Of a stretch of 23,733 bases of DNA, positions 1 to 7,016 are shown one piece after another. The notes below the pieces were generated by a model. The model did no database searches. It was given only the letters and a program-made list of their open reading frames with translations, and was not told the DNA's origin. The number at the start of each line of letters is the position of its first letter. Position 1 is the first letter of the stretch. The DNA comes from SHLQ01 sp051011575. Its GTDB lineage: Bacteria; Actinomycetota; Acidimicrobiia; Acidimicrobiales; SHLQ01. Made by a program: the position numbers and the translations under genes. Location: the NCBI GenBank assembly GCA_051011575.1, contig JBPCTR010000064.1, positions 1 to 23,733 of the forward strand, written 5' to 3'.

Positions 1-864
1 GTCTGAGCTCTCCGCCGACGTGGCGCTCACCACCGGTACGGGGCCGGTATCCAGCAACCCTGACAGTCGAGCCGTCTCGATCTCGGCCTCGAGCTCCTCG
101 ATTGTCGAGTCGGAAACGGAATGGCCCGCCATTTCGGCGGCGGCCCGGGCTTCGGACATCGAGATCGTGAGTTCTTCGCTGATCTCGTCGAGCGCGCGCC
201 TAACGACCTCGTGTGACGACAAGAGCCGCTCGCGTCCGGCCCGCAGCTGCTCGATCTGACGTCGGGCCGACGACCGGCGGCGAGCGAGATCTTCGAGAAT
301 CTGGCGGCGGGCGAGTTCGGCCTCGCGCACGATCCGACCCGCCTCGGCGTCGGCGGCCTGCTTCTCGGCCGCGATCTGATCGCGAACACCAGCGGCATCG
401 AGCTCGGCCTGCTCGCGGATACGGGCGGCCTCTCCGTGGGCTTCGGCGGTGGCTTGTTCGACAACACCCTGCGCATCGGCGCGAATCCGTTCGGCCTCGA
501 GATCGGCCGAACGTGACCGCTCTGCGTGCAACTCCTCGGCCTGGGCCCGGATGCCCTCCGCTTCCTCTTCGGCCTCCGAGATCCGGTCGGCAGCAGCTGC
601 GCGCGCTTCCGCGAGCACTCGGGCCGCTTCCTTTCCGAGCGCCTCGGTCAGCGTCCGTTCGTCGATGGGAGCGGCGACCGGTGCCACGGCAACCGCCGGT
701 TTGGCGCGCAGCGACTCGATCTCGGCCTGAAGGGAGCGCATGGCCGTTGCGACCCGATCGAGGTGGGCCGTCACCGCGGATCGATCAGCGCCGCGGAACC
801 GCGACTCGAAGTCGATGCGAGTCACCTGTTCGGGCAACATGTCATCGGAACCAGAACTGTCCAT
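1..864 (-). CDS. DivIVA-domain coiled-coil protein (partial, C-terminus beyond left edge)
   Basis: The reading frame is open from an ATG at 864 to the left edge (288 codons, no stop), so the C-terminus is missing. Residues about 13-46 match the DivIVA N-terminal module, with the hallmark F-x-x-R-F-R-G-x-D-R core followed by V-x-x-x-L-D-x-V. In this family that module binds curved or polar membrane and recruits division or cell-wall growth proteins. After an Ala/Pro/Val linker (about 55-68) the rest is Glu/Ala/Arg-rich heptad sequence, consistent with a long coiled coil that oligomerises. It lies 56 bases downstream of the PDZ-Lon protease gene on the same strand and could share its transcript. 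The domain call is good. Whether this is the main Wag31/DivIVA or a paralogue cannot be told, because the rest is outside the window. Confidence 0.8.
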   Translation of the reverse strand, partial: MDSSGSDDMLPEQVTRIDFESRFRGADRSAVTAHLDRVATAMRSLQAEIESLRAKPAVAVAPVAAPIDERTLTEALGKEAARVLAEARAAAADRISEAEEEAEGIRAQAEELHAERSRSADLEAERIRADAQGVVEQATAEAHGEAARIREQAELDAAGVRDQIAAEKQAADAEAGRIVREAELARRQILEDLARRRSSARRQIEQLRAGRERLLSSHEVVRRALDEISEELTISMSEARAAAEMAGHSVSDSTIEELEAEIETARLSGLLDTGPVPVVSATSAESSD

Positions 865-920
865 CTTGAAAGGGTACGTCGCGGGTAATCCTGCGTCCGT
901 GATCGTTGGCGGCGAGGGCC

Positions 921-2294
921 TTAGAGCTGGCCACCGGTCGGCAGTTCGAGGGCGTTGCCGCCGAACTCGTCGATGATGGCGAGAGCTTCCTGGAGGGTGT
1001 CGGCAGGCTCGATGCGAAGACCGTCGACTGCCGCTCGCGCTTCTTCGAGATTGACGGTCGGAACAATGAAGACGGCGGCGCCACGATCGCGGGCGGCGAA
1101 AGCCTTCTGGTGCACGCCGCCGATGCCGCCGACGTTTCCGGCGCGATCGACCGTGCCCGTGACCACGAACTCCGTCCCGCCCGTGAGGTCGCCGTCGGTC
1201 AGGACGTCCAGCACGGTGAGCGTGAAGGCGAGTCCGGCCGACGGCCCACCGATGTCGTTGGTCCCGATGCCGACCTCGAAGGGGAGCTCTGCTTCCCGGA
1301 GTTGGGTGGCCACGTTTTCCAGACCGGCCCGCTCGAAGACGCGACTTCCGAGTTCGATCTCGGCCGAGACCGTCTCGAACTGGCCGTCCTCCGTTCGTTC
1401 GGCCTCGATCTCGACGATGTCGCCGGCACGATGTCCGCGCAGTGCCGTCACGAGGTCGTCGAAGGACCCGACGTCGTTGCCACCGAGTTTCGTGATCAGA
1501 TCGTTGCCAATCAGGAACTCGGCGACCGGACCATCGGCGACCACGTCATCGATACGCGCACCGGTGCCGTCGTCGGCCGCACCCGGATCTCGCTGGACGC
1601 CCAGAAACGCAGAAGTGTCGTTCGTCAACTCGATCACGACTTCTCGGGGCTCCTCGCCCGGGCGTCCCATGGTGAGGACGATCTCGTCGCCCACGGAACG
1701 GGCGTCGATTGCCTCGTACAACTCGTCGACGGTGAACACCGGTTCCCCGTCGACTCCCGAGATCACGTCGTTTCGAGCCGCGAGGCCGTCGAGCACGCCC
1801 GCATCGAGAACGTCGACGATGACCGCACCGGCCGGATCGTCGACGTCGAAGCCGAGATGGGCGAGTGCCGCCACGATGGCGGTGTTCTGGGAGCTCAACA
1901 TGAGCTGCGCGTTCTCTTCCCGCTGTTCTTCGATCGTCCGGCCCCTGAGGAGCTCGTCCTCGTGGAAGATCCGGTCGGATTGCGAGAATCGGGACATCAC
2001 CCAGCCGAGCGGCGTGAGCCGACGTTGCGTCACGGTCACGAAAAAGATCTCACCGTCGGGGTTCGGGAACTCCTCGATCCCGTCGACCTCGACGAAATCC
2101 TCGGTCTCGAAGGTCGAACCCGGCTCGAGGACCAGATATGGCGTGTCGTACGTGGTCACGAAGACACCGAGTCCGAACATGAGCAACATCGACACGAACA
2201 GGCCGACGGCAAACTTCCGACGGCCGCCGTCGACCGTCGGGTCGGCCTCGACGTCAACTACGCTGTCGAGCAGGTCGGTGGAGGCTTCGCTCAC
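921..2294 (-). CDS. Membrane-anchored tandem-PDZ Lon-type (S16) serine protease, YlbL-like
   Basis: The 457-residue product has a cytoplasmic N-terminus, one transmembrane helix (about 28-48), two consecutive PDZ-like modules (about 157-225 and 246-316) and a C-terminal Lon proteolytic domain. The catalytic Ser-Lys pair is visible: Ser352 in G-G-P-S-A-G-L and Lys397 in G-V-H-Q-K-A. There is no AAA+ ATPase, which separates it from true Lon and matches YlbL-type proteins, ATP-independent proteases anchored facing outward. The start is GTG at 2294. YlbL-like proteins usually carry one PDZ module, and the second makes this one longer than usual. The gene precedes the DivIVA-domain gene by 56 bases, and a small membrane-protein gene diverges 66 bases away. 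The substrate is unknown. Confidence in the family is high. Confidence 0.9.
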   Translation of the reverse strand: MSEASTDLLDSVVDVEADPTVDGGRRKFAVGLFVSMLLMFGLGVFVTTYDTPYLVLEPGSTFETEDFVEVDGIEEFPNPDGEIFFVTVTQRRLTPLGWVMSRFSQSDRIFHEDELLRGRTIEEQREENAQLMLSSQNTAIVAALAHLGFDVDDPAGAVIVDVLDAGVLDGLAARNDVISGVDGEPVFTVDELYEAIDARSVGDEIVLTMGRPGEEPREVVIELTNDTSAFLGVQRDPGAADDGTGARIDDVVADGPVAEFLIGNDLITKLGGNDVGSFDDLVTALRGHRAGDIVEIEAERTEDGQFETVSAEIELGSRVFERAGLENVATQLREAELPFEVGIGTNDIGGPSAGLAFTLTVLDVLTDGDLTGGTEFVVTGTVDRAGNVGGIGGVHQKAFAARDRGAAVFIVPTVNLEEARAAVDGLRIEPADTLQEALAIIDEFGGNALELPTGGQL

Positions 2295-2360
2295 CGGCTG
2301 TGTGCCCGCACCGACGAGCAGCGATCGAACGGCGGGACAAGACGAGGTGGCTCGATCACG

Positions 2361-2642
2361 ATGTCCAGCATCGCACGACAGGATGAAAACCCGCGATCAC
2401 CCCGCCGACTGCCCGTCGAGCCGCGCCCAGAACGGAACCTTCTACAGAAGCTGGGTGTCGGCACGCAGCCGCCCGCGCAGGCCGAGTATGGCTCCGATGC
2501 GTACCCCTCGATCCTTCGGCGGATCACATCTCTGTTCTCGCTCGGAGCACTCGTCTTGTTCCTGGGGATCGCCATCGCCGGCGTCATCGGCTCGATCATC
2601 CTGGTGGCGCTGTTCCTTCTGGAGCAGGCGATCAGCAGCTGA
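2361..2642 (+). CDS. Small single-pass membrane protein of unknown function
   Basis: The 93-residue product starts at ATG 2361, with a GAGGTGG purine run about 10 bases upstream as ribosome binding site. The N-terminal 50 residues are charged and Pro/Arg-rich. A strongly hydrophobic helix (about 57-87, rich in L, I, V, A, G) ends four residues from the C-terminus, so it is probably a tail-anchored protein with its N-terminus in the cytoplasm. I do not recognise a family. The same frame stays open far upstream across the protease gene, but that part is antisense shadow; the hydrophobic end supports only this short form. It diverges from the protease gene and converges with the gene ending at 2646, three bases from its stop. 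It is probably real, and its function is unknown. Confidence 0.6.
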   Translation: MSSIARQDENPRSPRRLPVEPRPERNLLQKLGVGTQPPAQAEYGSDAYPSILRRITSLFSLGALVLFLGIAIAGVIGSIILVALFLLEQAISS

Positions 2643-2645
2643 GTA

Positions 2646-3092
2646 TCAGCGACCGAAGAGCCCTCGGCGGGCGCTGATCACGGGCTCTGGAGTTTCGATC
2701 TCGTCGACGTCATCGACGGCTTCCGCCACGTCATCTGCGGTCAGAACCACGTCGTCGATCGAATCGGCTGCGGGCTGCACTTCGCTCCAGCCGGGCGCGG
2801 ACTCGGGCTCGGCATCAGCTGCCGTGGTGTCGGTCTCGTCCACCATCGGTGCCGGGGGCGGAGCGGGTGACTCGACAGCGACCGGCATGGGCGCAACAGT
2901 CTCGTCCGCGACCTCCACGCGGTAGTAGGGGCGGAAGTCGAAGTGGATCTCCTCAGCCTTGTAGATCCTCGGCATTTCGATGCCCTCGACGTTACGCATG
3001 CGCTCGGCGGCCATCACGGCCGTATCGATGTCATCGCAGAACTCGAGTCCGGGAGATCCCGTCGCATCCTGATACACCACTATGTATGACAT
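2646..3092 (-). CDS. Unknown protein with folded N-terminus and acidic Pro/Ala-rich tail
   Basis: The 148-residue product starts at ATG 3092, with GGAG eight bases upstream. Residues 1-60 look like a compact alpha/beta domain (starting M-S-Y-I-V-V-Y-Q). From about 65 the chain is Pro/Ala/Glu/Asp-rich, strongly acidic and likely disordered, and it ends in a basic patch R-R-G-L-F-G-R. There is no signal peptide or membrane helix, so it is presumably cytoplasmic. A longer open frame continues upstream to 3785, but that part is the shadow of the HEAT-repeat gene, so I trimmed to this ATG. It diverges from the HEAT-repeat gene across 70 bases. I do not recognise a named family. The basic C-terminal heptapeptide after a flexible acidic tail may be a docking motif, which is an inference. 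Confidence 0.65.
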   Translation of the reverse strand: MSYIVVYQDATGSPGLEFCDDIDTAVMAAERMRNVEGIEMPRIYKAEEIHFDFRPYYRVEVADETVAPMPVAVESPAPPPAPMVDETDTTAADAEPESAPGWSEVQPAADSIDDVVLTADDVAEAVDDVDEIETPEPVISARRGLFGR

Positions 3093-3162
3093 TGTCTGTG
3101 CTCCGCTGTGTGTGGTCACGTGTCCGTATCCCTCGTCGGATTCCACCCGCAGGAATTGAGTC

Positions 3163-3780
3163 ATGACCGGCCGCGAGTTCGAACCTAGTGCAACCGTCCC
3201 TGCGGACCCGAGCGGCCCACAACGCATCGCAAGGGCCGAATTGCGAGGCGATCTCTCGTCTCTCCGGGATCTGGCGGTCGACCGCGACCCTTCGATCCGG
3301 GCCCTCTCGCTTGGAGCCCTCGACCGCCTCGAAGCGCTCGACGAACCACATCTGACTCGTTCGCTCGGCGATACCGACCCCCGCGTACGCAACCGGGCGG
3401 TTGTTCTCGCCATGCATCGGCCGGCGATCGACCTCGTCTCGATGTTGGCAGACAGCTCCGATCTCGTCGTCGAGTCTGCAGCCTGGGCGCTCGGTGAGCG
3501 CGGAGATTCGTCGGACGCCGTCGTGGACGCCCTCCGGTCGACCGCCACCGTCCACGAGATCTCGATCTGTCGCGAGGCCGCCGTGGCCGCATTGGGAGCG
3601 ATCGGCGCGGAGCGTGGACTCGACGCGATCCTTGCCGGCCTCAACGATCGGGCGCCGGTTCGACGACGGGCCGTTCTGGCGCTCGCCCCATTCGAAGGGC
3701 CTCTGGTGGAGCATGCGCTCGACCGGGCGCTCGAGGATCGAGATCGCCAGGTTCGACAGGCTGCGGAAGACCTGCGCTGA
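3163..3780 (+). CDS. HEAT-repeat (PBS lyase-type) scaffold protein
   Basis: The 205-residue product is built of roughly 30-residue helical repeats of the bacterial HEAT/PBS-lyase type. Recurring D-x-D-P-x-[VI]-R-x-x-[AV] segments (R-D-P-S-I-R-A-L, T-D-P-R-V-R-N-R, R-D-R-Q-V-R-Q-A) and A-x-x-A-L-G blocks fill most of the length. Such proteins are protein-protein scaffolds or pair with enzymes; no enzymatic residues are evident. There is no signal peptide. It starts at ATG 3163 and lies 105 bases upstream of the Ser/Thr kinase gene on the same strand, so the two may be co-transcribed and the HEAT protein could be a partner or substrate of the kinase (inference). It diverges from the acidic-tail gene. 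The fold call is firm and the role unknown. Confidence 0.85.
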   Translation: MTGREFEPSATVPADPSGPQRIARAELRGDLSSLRDLAVDRDPSIRALSLGALDRLEALDEPHLTRSLGDTDPRVRNRAVVLAMHRPAIDLVSMLADSSDLVVESAAWALGERGDSSDAVVDALRSTATVHEISICREAAVAALGAIGAERGLDAILAGLNDRAPVRRRAVLALAPFEGPLVEHALDRALEDRDRQVRQAAEDLR

Positions 3781-3885
3781 TCCACGCCGCGGTCCTGTGC
3801 ACGGCACGGAATCGGCTCTCATACGTGCAAGAATCTCGCCAGCATCAGGCCTGCGGTCGGCCGTGATCATGAGGAGTCGTCAGCG

Positions 3886-6408
3886 GTGGCACATCCCAAC
3901 ATTCCGGGGTTCCACATCGATTCCGTGCTCGGCCGCGGCGGCTTTGCTGCCGTTTACCTCGGCATCGACGACGAGGGCAATCGAGCAGCGATCAAGGTGC
4001 TCGCCGACCATGCCATGACCGAAGGCGACCTCAAGCGGTTCGACCGCGAACGACTCTCGATGACTGCGCTGTCGGGCCACCCGAACATCGTCGACGTCCT
4101 GAGCTCGGGCGAGACGCCCGAAGGCAGCCGATATCTCGTTTTGGAGTACGTAGACGGCGGATCGGTCCGAGATCGCCTCGACGAGAGCGGCGCCATGCAC
4201 TGGGCGGAGGTCCTCTCCGTCGGGGTGCAGATCTGCAATGCGCTCGATGCGGCTCATCGTTCCGGTGTGCTCCATCGCGATCTCAAACCCGCGAACATCC
4301 TTCTCCACGGCAGCGACGCCAAGCTCGGCGATTTCGGCATCGCCCGTCTCGTCGGACAGACCCAGCTCACGGCCGCGCAATCGCTCATCGGAACGCTCGC
4401 GTACACACCTCCCGAACTGTTTCACAACAGGGCGTTCGACGGTCGGGGCGACATCTACCAACTGGGCATCACGATGTATGAGATGCTCCTTGGCCGCGCC
4501 CCGTTCACCTCGGCTGCTGCCGACAACAAGGCCATGGTCATCAGGCGCATTCTCGAGAATCCGGCTCCACCCCTCGCGCAGTTCGACGTGCCCCTTCCGA
4601 TCTCGGACCTTCTCGACGAGGTGCTGGCGAAGGATCCCAATGACCGGCCACAGACCGCAAGTGAGTTTGGCGTGCGACTCAACGAGGCCGAACTCGTGCT
4701 CGGTCGGCCGCCCACCAGCCCGGACGTCCCGGCCGCTGCCGTCGCCGACACGTCCACGGCAGCTTCCACAACCGCACCCGAGACGGTCTCGCACCTGCGG
4801 ACGCCGCCGTTTGACGCGCCGATGGATGCTGCCGTCGACGAGACTGCGGCACCAGTTCCTCCGATCGTGATCTCGGGTCCTGGTGCCGAAACGGTGATCG
4901 AGCCCGCCGATCGCCTCCACGCCGACCGCTTCTCCGTCGGCGCCGCTGGAACGCCTACTCCTCCGGTGCTCCCCCTCGGCGATCCAATCGATCAACCTTC
5001 CGGCCAGAATCCGGCGTCGGTGACGAAGGCATCACCCACCACCCGACGCCCTCCGCCGGCCCGACGCTGGCCGAAGGTTGCGGGCGCCGTCGTCGCCCTC
5101 GGGCTGGTGGGCGGGGCTGGCTTCGCCGGGTGGCAGATCAGTCAGCCCGATGCTCAGGATCCGGGAACCGTCACCACCGACCCGCCCAACACGACAACGG
5201 TTGCGCCCACGTCGACCAACACCGATGCTCCTGCGACCACGACGTCCGCTCCTTCGGTGATTGTCCGAGTCGATCAACCCCAAGTGGCCGCCACCGACGG
5301 CAGCGATGGCGTGATGTTCGCGGCCGTCGTCAACAGTCAGGGAATGACGGCAGTTGGTGCCGCTGGCAACGGAGAGCGCGTGAGCCAACAGCAGTCGGTC
5401 GTTTGGACGATGAGCAACGCCGGCCAGTGGAACCTGCGAGACGACTTCGCAGTCGCCGACGGACTCGACAACCGCGCCCAGAGGCTCTGGGACATCGGGG
5501 TGCTCGACGGCCTGCAGCTGTTCGCCGTTGGTGAAGCGTCCGCTGATTCCACCGATGGGATCGGATGGATAGGTCTCACGGCGGCGGCGATGAGGCCGGT
5601 GATCGACAGCTCTTTCGTCGGTCCTGGCGCTCAATCGCTTCGGGGAGTTGTCGCCGACCCGAGCAACAACGAGTTCATCGTCGTCGGTCAGCGACGGGGA
5701 GAATCGACGTCGGTCGTCGGACTCTGGACCGTGAGCGAGGGTGACGACAACTGGTCGACGCCGGAGTGGACGCCCATCGCCGTCGGCGCAGGTGGGCGCG
5801 GCGTTCTCACCGATGTGGCCCTCGGAGATGGCGTGGCAATCGCTGTTGGTCACGAACGCATCGACGGCGACGATCGCGGCGTGATCATGATCCGCCGTGA
5901 CGACGTGTGGGTGCCCCTTCTCGAACCGATCGGGAACAGCAAGCTCGAGGGGGTTGCAATCGGACCCGATCGGGTGATCGCCGTTGGCACCCGCGTGGCC
6001 GACGGCAGGTCGAGTCCGATCGCGGTCGTCACCGACTTCGCGGGTACCGGGTTCGTTCACACGTTGCCGGTTGGAGATGCGTCGGGCCGGGCGCACGGTG
6101 TCGCTGTGCTCGACGACGGCAGCATCGTCGCGGTCGGAGACGTGGGCGAGGTGGAAGGGGACGCGGTGTTCGCCGACCGACTGACCGACGGCGCACTTTG
6201 GCAGCTTCTGCCAGGAGACGAACTCGCAGATGATCGCTGGGCGACACGAGAGACAACGCTCCTGCGGGTCGACGGCTACGAGGAGTTCTGGTCACTCATC
6301 GAACACGATGGGACTGCGTACGCGCTCGGACGTGCCGGCGCCGCGGGTGAGGATCTGGCCCCCGCAGCGGTCTGGACGCTCGATCGATCGGTGTTCGCCC
6401 AGAGCTGA
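3886..6408 (+). CDS. Transmembrane Ser/Thr protein kinase with extracytoplasmic beta-propeller
   Basis: The 840-residue, PknB-class receptor kinase starts at GTG 3886, with GAGGAG nine bases upstream. The kinase domain spans about 8-270: Gly-rich loop G-R-G-G-F-A (16-21), ATP-anchoring Lys37, catalytic loop H-R-D-L-K-P-A-N (130-137, base Asp132), D-F-G (149-151), and P-P-E (175-177) at the APE position. All catalytic residues are present, so it should be active. A Pro/Ala/Thr-rich juxtamembrane stretch leads to a transmembrane helix (about 395-418), then a Thr-rich linker. The outer part (about 440-840) carries seven spaced copies of a hydrophobic-A/V-V-G strand motif (Gly at 491, 549, 601, 655, 701, 751, 815), which reads as a seven-bladed propeller instead of PASTA repeats. 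The ligand is unknown. The upstream HEAT-repeat gene may belong to the same transcript. Confidence 0.92.
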   Translation: MAHPNIPGFHIDSVLGRGGFAAVYLGIDDEGNRAAIKVLADHAMTEGDLKRFDRERLSMTALSGHPNIVDVLSSGETPEGSRYLVLEYVDGGSVRDRLDESGAMHWAEVLSVGVQICNALDAAHRSGVLHRDLKPANILLHGSDAKLGDFGIARLVGQTQLTAAQSLIGTLAYTPPELFHNRAFDGRGDIYQLGITMYEMLLGRAPFTSAAADNKAMVIRRILENPAPPLAQFDVPLPISDLLDEVLAKDPNDRPQTASEFGVRLNEAELVLGRPPTSPDVPAAAVADTSTAASTTAPETVSHLRTPPFDAPMDAAVDETAAPVPPIVISGPGAETVIEPADRLHADRFSVGAAGTPTPPVLPLGDPIDQPSGQNPASVTKASPTTRRPPPARRWPKVAGAVVALGLVGGAGFAGWQISQPDAQDPGTVTTDPPNTTTVAPTSTNTDAPATTTSAPSVIVRVDQPQVAATDGSDGVMFAAVVNSQGMTAVGAAGNGERVSQQQSVVWTMSNAGQWNLRDDFAVADGLDNRAQRLWDIGVLDGLQLFAVGEASADSTDGIGWIGLTAAAMRPVIDSSFVGPGAQSLRGVVADPSNNEFIVVGQRRGESTSVVGLWTVSEGDDNWSTPEWTPIAVGAGGRGVLTDVALGDGVAIAVGHERIDGDDRGVIMIRRDDVWVPLLEPIGNSKLEGVAIGPDRVIAVGTRVADGRSSPIAVVTDFAGTGFVHTLPVGDASGRAHGVAVLDDGSIVAVGDVGEVEGDAVFADRLTDGALWQLLPGDELADDRWATRETTLLRVDGYEEFWSLIEHDGTAYALGRAGAAGEDLAPAAVWTLDRSVFAQS

Positions 6409-6428
6409 CCCGCAGCCGGGCGAGCTGC

Positions 6429-7016
6429 TCACCAGGCGCGTCTGCCGATGAGGGCAAGAAACCGAACGGCTGGAGACGATGCCTCTGGAGGTTCGAGAGC
6501 GGGTCCGAACGCATCGCTGGCGGCGAGTGCATCGACGAGAGGTAACAGGAATTCGAGTGCGGCCTCGGCCAGTTCGTCGGGAAGATCGACTTCGATGCCG
6601 GTGGCGGTCGAAAGGTCCCACGCATGGCCGAGGACATCGACGAGCCGGAAGCGTGCAATGACCTCACCCGTACGACGACCGGCCGGGTGTTCCACCTCCC
6701 TCTCCATCGCTCCGGGCGCGCGTAGCGCCTCGATCGCGGCCAGGGCCGTGCCCCGCCACGTGGCCATCGGATTGGGCCCAAGCAGAGACGGGTCGATGAG
6801 CGTCGAGTCGGGCAATGGCTCGCCGGCGAACAGGAGCGGGACCGACGCGTCACCGAGCACGACATGGCTGATCAGGGCCTCGACATTCCAGTCTGTGCAG
6901 GGCGTCTCGCGCTCGAGATGATCGTCGTTCACACGCTCGAGCACCCGACCGAACACCGCCATCGCGGCGATCGTATCGCCGGCCGGATCGGAGCTGCTGG
7001 AGCCGTTGTGGGTCAT
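6429..7016 (-). CDS. DinB/MDMPI-like (TIGR03086-type) putative metal-binding protein
   Basis: The 195-residue product resembles the mycothiol-dependent maleylpyruvate isomerase N-terminal family, a four-helix bundle of the DinB superfamily common in actinobacteria. Supporting features are an early W-N-V-x-x-L-I-S-H segment, a central V-L-G-H-A-W-D-L segment and the overall length. The two histidines are candidate metal ligands. Known relatives include thiol-dependent (mycothiol) S-transferases or isomerases, but many are uncharacterised. I chose ATG 7016 because it overlaps the guaA stop as ATGA; a GTG at 7022 is also open. It is the last gene of the guaB3-guaA unit and converges with the kinase gene 20 bases away. 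No role in purine synthesis can be read from the sequence. The substrate is unknown. Confidence 0.75.
   Translation of the reverse strand: MTHNGSSSSDPAGDTIAAMAVFGRVLERVNDDHLERETPCTDWNVEALISHVVLGDASVPLLFAGEPLPDSTLIDPSLLGPNPMATWRGTALAAIEALRAPGAMEREVEHPAGRRTGEVIARFRLVDVLGHAWDLSTATGIEVDLPDELAEAALEFLLPLVDALAASDAFGPALEPPEASSPAVRFLALIGRRAW

Noticed and set aside
906..2360. Long plus-strand open frame (and a second one from 955) opposite the PDZ-Lon protease
   Set aside because: It is antisense to a gene with clear catalytic motifs. The translation is low in hydrophobic structure and rich in Arg, Asp and Val, typical of shadow frames in high-GC DNA. Only its end, from 2361, looks real.
2291..2599. 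Minus-strand 102-codon frame whose stop overlaps the protease GTG as GTGA
   Set aside because: The overlap is tempting, but the product is Arg/Pro/Cys-rich with no domain, and it opposes the hydrophobic small membrane protein, which is the better candidate.
3093..3785. N-terminal extension of the minus-strand frame that ends at 2646
   Set aside because: The extension is Arg/Ser-rich and is the complement of the HEAT-repeat gene. The folded-looking start and a good ribosome binding site are at 3092.
3880..4995. Long minus-strand frame opposite the kinase domain
   Set aside because: The plus strand has every kinase motif in order; the antisense product is low-complexity Arg/Gly/Asp sequence.
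6409..6428. CCCG-CAGC-CGGG as a terminator between the kinase gene and the MDMPI-like gene
   Set aside because: The stem is only four bases and no T tract follows on either strand.
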